Positions 5,834-9,721 of a stretch of 9,721 nucleotides of DNA are shown piece by piece (positions within the stretch are counted from its first letter, which is position 1; each line of letters starts with the position of its first letter). The translations under genes were made by a program, and so were the position numbers. This stretch comes from Devosiaceae bacterium (GTDB lineage: Bacteria; Pseudomonadota; Alphaproteobacteria; Rhizobiales; Devosiaceae). The stretch spans positions 1-9,721 of the forward strand of contig JAKISM010000091.1 of the NCBI GenBank assembly GCA_021648585.1, written 5' to 3'. Below the pieces are notes generated by a model. It did no database searches. It was not told the origin of the DNA and saw only the letters and a program-made list of their open reading frames with translations.

Positions 5834-7823
5834 GTAACTTAGCCAAAGAATGCCCGCCAGAAGCGTAAATAGATATCTGCTGTCCAATAATGGCCTTGTG
5901 CTTAATTATTAAAGCAAAACAAAGTTCATTAGATTGATAAATAATACTGCCCAGCGCTTGCTCAGGATTAGAAACATCTGAGTTTGCAAAAATTAATTGA
6001 CCAACTTCAAAACTCATATTTTCTAAAGATGTAATTTCCCAAACCTGAGCATCTTTGCCGTAACGCTCTTGCAAATAGTTGGGAATATTTGCAACTGGTT
6101 TTACCTTTGTTAATTTTACATCATAGGGTTCTTGAGCAGTTGAGAATAATTTTTCTCCCTTTATTGCTCTTTCTCTTACGATTTGCTCAAATTGTGATTT
6201 TGATAATTTTAAAATATTATTTAATGCGCAAATATCGCCAAGTGAAAATGCTTTGTTGTTCAATATGTCATAATTGATAATCTTGTTGCCCAAACTAATA
6301 TTGCTCCAAATATTTTTACTCTTTGTGCTATGTTTGCATATAAGTGAGTTGCCAAAATCATAATATTTTGGAGCAGCATCTAAGATATTTTCTTTGTGAA
6401 TAGGGGCAAATCCTATTGGAGTTTCAAATAGAGCATCTATTCGTTTTTCAACTATATCACTCATTTTTTTACGAAATAAATAATTTATTGCCTCAACCCC
6501 ACTTTGCATAATTGCAAAATTGCTACGCCAGCCAGAATTTGATCCAGCAATAGAGATGTTTTTTAACTTCCCTTGCGCCTTAATTCCTGATGAGCTTTCA
6601 TTTGAGATAATATCTCCGCCTGCTTGTAGCCACAGATCAAGATTTGCTAACCAACCAGCAGATAGAATTATATTATCGACATTTAATGTTGATTTTTTAC
6701 CAAACCTATCTTCCCAAACTAATCCCATTTCTAAATGTAATTGTTTTTTATCATCGCTGATTTTTAGCTCTATTGGCATCAAGCCAGTTTCTAATTTAAT
6801 GCCATATGATTTTGCAAATTCGATAAATCGAGATTTTGGTTCAATTCTAACGTCAAATATTTTCTCAATCTTAGCGCCAGCATCTGCTGCCAAAAGAGCC
6901 ATTCTATAGGCAGCGTTATTATTGGTAATGATAGAGCTTTGTCCCTTTGGGAAAATGCCATAAGAGCTTGCAAGTCTAAATATTGCGCCCAATCCCATAG
7001 TTTTACAAATTCTATTGCCGTTAAAGATTGATAAGCGATCTACACAACCAGTTGCCAACACAATTTTTTTAGCGCTAACTTCAAAAACCTCTTGTTTTAA
7101 TTTTCCCCGAAAAACACTAAGCCGTTGCACAAGGGCAATATTATCTTTTAATTTAATAACAGCACTGCTTGTCTTTATTTCTATATTTTTAGTCTTTTTA
7201 GTAGATTTTATAAGATCGCTTATTAGCTTTTCTGACTTTTCTTCATCTGAATTATTGCCAAATAAAACGGCATCACCACCCAACAGCTTTTGTTGTTCAA
7301 GTAGCAAAATATCATTACAAATTGTTGCTCCATATTTTGCAGCACTTAACCCCGCAAGTCCGCCACCAATAATTAATAACTCAACTGATATTTGTTTTAT
7401 ATCAACTTGTTTAGTTGGGGGGTGAAAATCAATTTCTTCTTCATCAAAATTAATATTTAAGGAATTTACTTGTTCCTTTTTTAGGCGGCTAATAAGATTT
7501 GATATTCTAGTACCAACATTTACACCCTCAATATTATAGATAGCACCATTGATAGCAGGCATTCTTTGCACTGGTGCTATGATATCTAATTCAGTACCTT
7601 TAGTAATTAATGAAACAGGCAGGTTAAGGTATTCATCTAGTGTTACGGGAAAAGAAAGATGCGTGCCAGCGCAATCAAAGCCACTAGCCAAAATTGCTGA
7701 CAATACGCAGTCGCCCTCAAAACCTTCAATTTTAATATTATTCACCAAAAAACTTATTGGCTTTTCTAAATTAATTTGCTGACCAATAAATGGATTATTT
7801 TTTATGTTTGAAAATCGCTGCAT
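5820..7823 (-). CDS. sarcosine-oxidase-alpha/HcnB-like FAD protein, shortened
   Basis: 667-residue predicted FAD/NAD-binding protein. Residues 20-100 resemble the ferredoxin-like N-terminal domain of sarcosine oxidase alpha (EGFEGDCVLSAILASGFDCAG) but have only C39 and C51 and so cannot hold a [2Fe-2S] cluster in the usual way. Residues 147-450 are the two-dinucleotide-fold domain: IIGGGLAG (G153, G155, G158), the ATG motif IVLATGC, SSIITNNNAAYRMALLAADAGAKIEKI and SAGWLANLDLWLQAGGD. The late FAD motif usually carries an aspartate after the glycine; here it reads SIAGSNSGW. Residues 451-667 have no clear match, except that about 607-655 (VGQLIFANSDVS to QQISIYASGG) resembles the terminal barrel of the folate-binding GCV_T half. 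The family is usually about 1000 residues, so some 300 are missing. The ATG directly abuts the stop of the upstream partner gene (TAAATG). Substrate unknown. Confidence 0.75.
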   Translation of the reverse strand: MQRFSNIKNNPFIGQQINLEKPISFLVNNIKIEGFEGDCVLSAILASGFDCAGTHLSFPVTLDEYLNLPVSLITKGTELDIIAPVQRMPAINGAIYNIEGVNVGTRISNLISRLKKEQVNSLNINFDEEEIDFHPPTKQVDIKQISVELLIIGGGLAGLSAAKYGATICNDILLLEQQKLLGGDAVLFGNNSDEEKSEKLISDLIKSTKKTKNIEIKTSSAVIKLKDNIALVQRLSVFRGKLKQEVFEVSAKKIVLATGCVDRLSIFNGNRICKTMGLGAIFRLASSYGIFPKGQSSIITNNNAAYRMALLAADAGAKIEKIFDVRIEPKSRFIEFAKSYGIKLETGLMPIELKISDDKKQLHLEMGLVWEDRFGKKSTLNVDNIILSAGWLANLDLWLQAGGDIISNESSSGIKAQGKLKNISIAGSNSGWRSNFAIMQSGVEAINYLFRKKMSDIVEKRIDALFETPIGFAPIHKENILDAAPKYYDFGNSLICKHSTKSKNIWSNISLGNKIINYDILNNKAFSLGDICALNNILKLSKSQFEQIVRERAIKGEKLFSTAQEPYDVKLTKVKPVANIPNYLQERYGKDAQVWEITSLENMSFEVGQLIFANSDVSNPEQALGSIIYQSNELCFALIIKHKAIIGQQISIYASGGHSLAKLLNPH

Positions 7824-8906
7824 TTAACGCACTCGTCTTTGTTTTTTATTGGTTTTTGCAACAAAAAACTCACTAATATCTGGGCGCAGTTTTTCATTTA
7901 ATTTTGGCTTTCGTTTAGCGAAATATTCATTTTCAAAATCATTTCCCTTGCCAACTAATATTCTCGCCATTGCTGGAGTTAAAAATGCACCACTTGTGCC
8001 AAATCCGCCAATATATGAGAGTTTTGCACCTGAAAGCGAGCCAAAAACCCCTGCTCCATCTTTGCTTATGAGAGAGGAAAATTGCGCTTTTCCAGCTAAT
8101 CTGATTTGCCTATTATTTCCTCCATCATTGCTAATAATATTATAAATATCTGTAAAATCATCTCGTGAGGTGCAATCAATAGCGCCATTAGTATGCTGAA
8201 ATAAAATAGAGTTGCTATCAATATTTATGATTGTAGAACTCTTTAGCTTTTTCACTGGTTCAAGCATTAATGCGTTAGTTGTCGTCTTGAAAAAATTATT
8301 ACCTATATCTTTTTGGGGCATATAATTTAATATGGCTTCATCACCAACAAAAATTATAAATTTTGAAATTATTACCTCTTTCAAAGAAATGATTTTTGTA
8401 CCCCCACTAGCACTTCTTTTTAACTCAATATTATTTGTGCCAAGATGCTTTACATTATTTCTACTCAACCAATCATCTAATCCAGCAAACATAGAGCGTT
8501 GTTTTATTCTTATTGCATCACGAAATTGAATAGACTGCATCACCCCTTTTGTTAATTCTTGTTTCTCTATTGAAAAACCATATAGACCTGCAACATTTCT
8601 TGCATGATTAAGCGCATTTGCGCTTTTTTGGGAGCGGACAATAAACAAGGGATCAATTTTTTCATAAGCCGCTTCATTAGAAAAATCTTTTAACAAATCC
8701 TCAAATGGCGATATATTTTCTTTTATTAATCGCCATGTTTGCGGTTGAGTAATAATATCAACAGAAATATCAAAGCCATGCGATGGTAATAAAGAATGAG
8801 CAAACTGCCCAATAAGCGCAGTTTCACGCCCGTAAATCTTAGATAAAGAGCATGCCAATAGTGCGGCCATCGGCGTGTTTCCAATAATAGCAAATTCAAA
8901 ACTCAT
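7824..8906 (-). CDS. DAO-type FAD oxidoreductase-like protein, beta-like partner
   Basis: 360-residue protein with the overall plan of a D-amino-acid-oxidase-fold subunit (sarcosine oxidase beta, HcnC, opine oxidase B). The N-terminus FEFAIIGNTPMAALLACSLSK is in the place of the Rossmann loop. Near the end, KLSYIGGFGTSGAFLTPAMARILVG (297-319) matches the family pattern of a glycine-rich FAD contact followed by a helix. The N-terminal GxGxxG has become GNTPMA (G9, T11, A14), which may weaken or abolish FAD binding, and the middle of the protein shows little family signal. It is the first gene of the leftward operon. Its stop directly abuts the alpha-like start, implying a fixed-ratio heteromer. 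The start at 8906 has GGGTAAA close upstream, a modest ribosome binding site. It could be a catalytically reduced structural subunit; this is inference. Confidence 0.68.
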   Translation of the reverse strand: MSFEFAIIGNTPMAALLACSLSKIYGRETALIGQFAHSLLPSHGFDISVDIITQPQTWRLIKENISPFEDLLKDFSNEAAYEKIDPLFIVRSQKSANALNHARNVAGLYGFSIEKQELTKGVMQSIQFRDAIRIKQRSMFAGLDDWLSRNNVKHLGTNNIELKRSASGGTKIISLKEVIISKFIIFVGDEAILNYMPQKDIGNNFFKTTTNALMLEPVKKLKSSTIINIDSNSILFQHTNGAIDCTSRDDFTDIYNIISNDGGNNRQIRLAGKAQFSSLISKDGAGVFGSLSGAKLSYIGGFGTSGAFLTPAMARILVGKGNDFENEYFAKRKPKLNEKLRPDISEFFVAKTNKKQRRVR

Positions 8907-8930
8907 TTTTACCCATCATTTCATTCACTT

Positions 8931-8946
8931 TTTGGTGTTTACCAAA
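8931..8946. promoter_or_regulatory. inverted repeat in the divergent ccmI/flavoprotein control region
   Basis: TTTGGT-GTTT-ACCAAA is a perfect inverted repeat with six-base arms in the 103-base gap between the two divergent starts (8906 leftward, 9010 rightward). An AT-rich element at 8965-8972 (TATATATA-like) could act as a -10 in either direction. In that case the repeat overlaps the -35 zone of the ccmI promoter and lies downstream of the leftward start site, a good place for one repressor to control both. No matching regulator is encoded in the window. It could also be a leader hairpin. Confidence 0.35.
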
Positions 8947-9009
8947 GACATTTTGTTTTTCTTGTTATATATAGACTTAGAATAATAATAAACAGGATCA
9001 TTAAACCAC

Positions 9010-9721
9010 ATGCTTTTTTGGATAATAGCCTCATTAATAGTTCTCATTTGCCTTTTAGCGTTCTTTTTTGCATCAAGAAATAATTCGCCAATTTCTAATG
9101 ATAGTGAATTAAACGATGAAATGAAAGACGAAATAAGAGTGCCAAACAATTCTTATTTCAAAGCGCAACTTAGAGAGTTAGAAAAAGATATAAAATCTGG
9201 CTTGATTTCAAAAGAAGAAGCACAAGGGGCAAAGGCTGAATTGGCCCGTGAAATGATTAAAATAAAATCTGAAACCAATGCTAAAAAACATAAGCGTGAG
9301 GCTAGCGCTCTTGCCATTTCAACTCCGGTGTTTTTGATAAGCATAATCTTAATCGCCTTGTTTAGTTTTTTCATTTATTATCAAGTCGGCAAACCCAATC
9401 TGCCCTCCGCTCCATTAGCCCTAAGAGCTACCCCAGAAGGGCAAAAGATAGAAATTGAAAATGCAATAAAAAAAGTTGAGGAGCGATTAAAAGAAAATCC
9501 TGATGATGCAAGGGGTTGGGCAGTGATTGCCCCAATATATATGCGTATGCAGCGCTTTGATGAGAGCGTAATTGCATATCGTAATATATTAAGATTATTG
9601 CCACCAAGTGCTGATACGCAAACCGATTTAGCCGAAGCCTTATTGATGGTAAATGATGGCGAGGTAAATACTGAAATAATGGCTTTACTTAAAAGCGCAA
9701 GCAAGCTTGATCCTAATCATA
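9010..9721 (+). CDS. ccmI: cytochrome c maturation protein CcmI (CycH), 3' end outside the window
   Basis: 237 codons read without a stop to the right edge; the protein continues beyond it. CcmI is the membrane chaperone that holds apocytochrome c for haem ligation by CcmF/CcmH. Visible in order: membrane segment 1 (about 3-21); the hallmark cytoplasmic helix pair YFKAQLRELEKDIKSGLISKEEAQGAKAELAREMI (49-83); membrane segment 2 (101-124) followed by YYQVGKPNLPSAPL; then periplasmic tetratricopeptide-like helices from about 148 (KKVEERLKENPDDARGWAVIAPIYMRMQRFDESVIAYRNIL). The start ATG 9010 opens directly into the first membrane segment; AGGA at 8993-8996 is rather far upstream. ccmE/F/H genes are expected to the right. 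Divergence from the flavoprotein pair suggests shared control but not necessarily shared function. Confidence 0.93.
   Translation, partial: MLFWIIASLIVLICLLAFFFASRNNSPISNDSELNDEMKDEIRVPNNSYFKAQLRELEKDIKSGLISKEEAQGAKAELAREMIKIKSETNAKKHKREASALAISTPVFLISIILIALFSFFIYYQVGKPNLPSAPLALRATPEGQKIEIENAIKKVEERLKENPDDARGWAVIAPIYMRMQRFDESVIAYRNILRLLPPSADTQTDLAEALLMVNDGEVNTEIMALLKSASKLDPNH

Noticed and set aside
6520..7425. Rightward open frames opposite the alpha-like flavoprotein gene
   Set aside because: The leftward frame has dinucleotide-fold motifs throughout; the rightward frames have none and no ribosome binding sites.
5820..7823. [2Fe-2S] ferredoxin domain in the alpha-like protein
   Set aside because: Only two cysteines (C39, C51) occur in the N-terminal domain and no four-cysteine pattern is present, so a cluster is not supported.
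8925..9149. Leftward 74-codon open frame opposite the start of ccmI
   Set aside because: It is antisense to a clear CcmI coding region and has no recognisable features.
9153..9704. Two leftward open frames (9153-9374 and 9381-9704) opposite ccmI
   Set aside because: The plus strand reads continuously as CcmI from 9010 to the edge, with family motifs across both stretches; the antisense frames are shadows.

Overview
The window is AT-rich DNA from an alphaproteobacterium, most likely a low-GC member of the Hyphomicrobiales (Rhizobiales). The reasons are a FeuN/FeuP/FeuQ-type sensory cluster, a surface-antigen-type lipoprotein of a kind common in that order, and a cytochrome c maturation gene (ccmI/cycH) on the far side. 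I know feuPQ-lipoprotein-ccm as a rhizobial neighbourhood, but the placement is inferred from gene content and not from a database match.

Layout. (1) 23-802 encodes a GH108 muramidase (phage-type endolysin) read in frame into a small holin-like membrane tail. The tail has its own ribosome binding site and ATG at 617. (2) 894-1335 is a compact antitoxin-toxin pair (DUF1902/HicB-like, then HicA) behind a 17-bp palindrome. (3) 1392-3922 holds a PepSY-like exported protein (FeuN-like), an OmpR-family response regulator (FeuP) and a membrane histidine kinase (FeuQ). Its promoter region carries an 11-bp-spaced direct repeat and appears to start transcription at or next to the first start codon. (4) 4022-4471 encodes a small outer-membrane-type lipoprotein. 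(5) 4574-5833 encodes a 419-residue helical protein that I do not recognise. It meets, tail to tail with a 14-base overlap, a leftward two-gene operon (8906 to 5820). That operon encodes two FAD-oxidoreductase-like proteins related in architecture to the beta and alpha subunits of sarcosine oxidase, opine oxidase and HcnBC. (6) ccmI starts at 9010, divergent from that operon, and runs off the right edge.

How the genes may work together. FeuN-FeuP-FeuQ form one signalling unit: FeuQ senses in the envelope, FeuN is a periplasmic modulator, and FeuP is the transcriptional output. The lipoprotein directly downstream may be an envelope target or only a conserved neighbour. The two flavoprotein-like genes are translationally coupled and probably form an alpha/beta complex. 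The alpha-like subunit lacks most of the folate-binding (GCV_T) half of sarcosine oxidase, and the beta-like subunit has a degraded dinucleotide-binding loop, so a classical sarcosine oxidase is unlikely. This pair, the unknown protein converging on it and the shared control region with ccmI are the best candidate for something undescribed. The lysin and toxin-antitoxin genes at the left edge look like accessory or prophage-derived DNA, but no other phage gene is visible.

No tRNA, rRNA, CRISPR array or insertion sequence was seen. No non-coding gap exceeds about 115 bases. No convincing rho-independent terminator was found.
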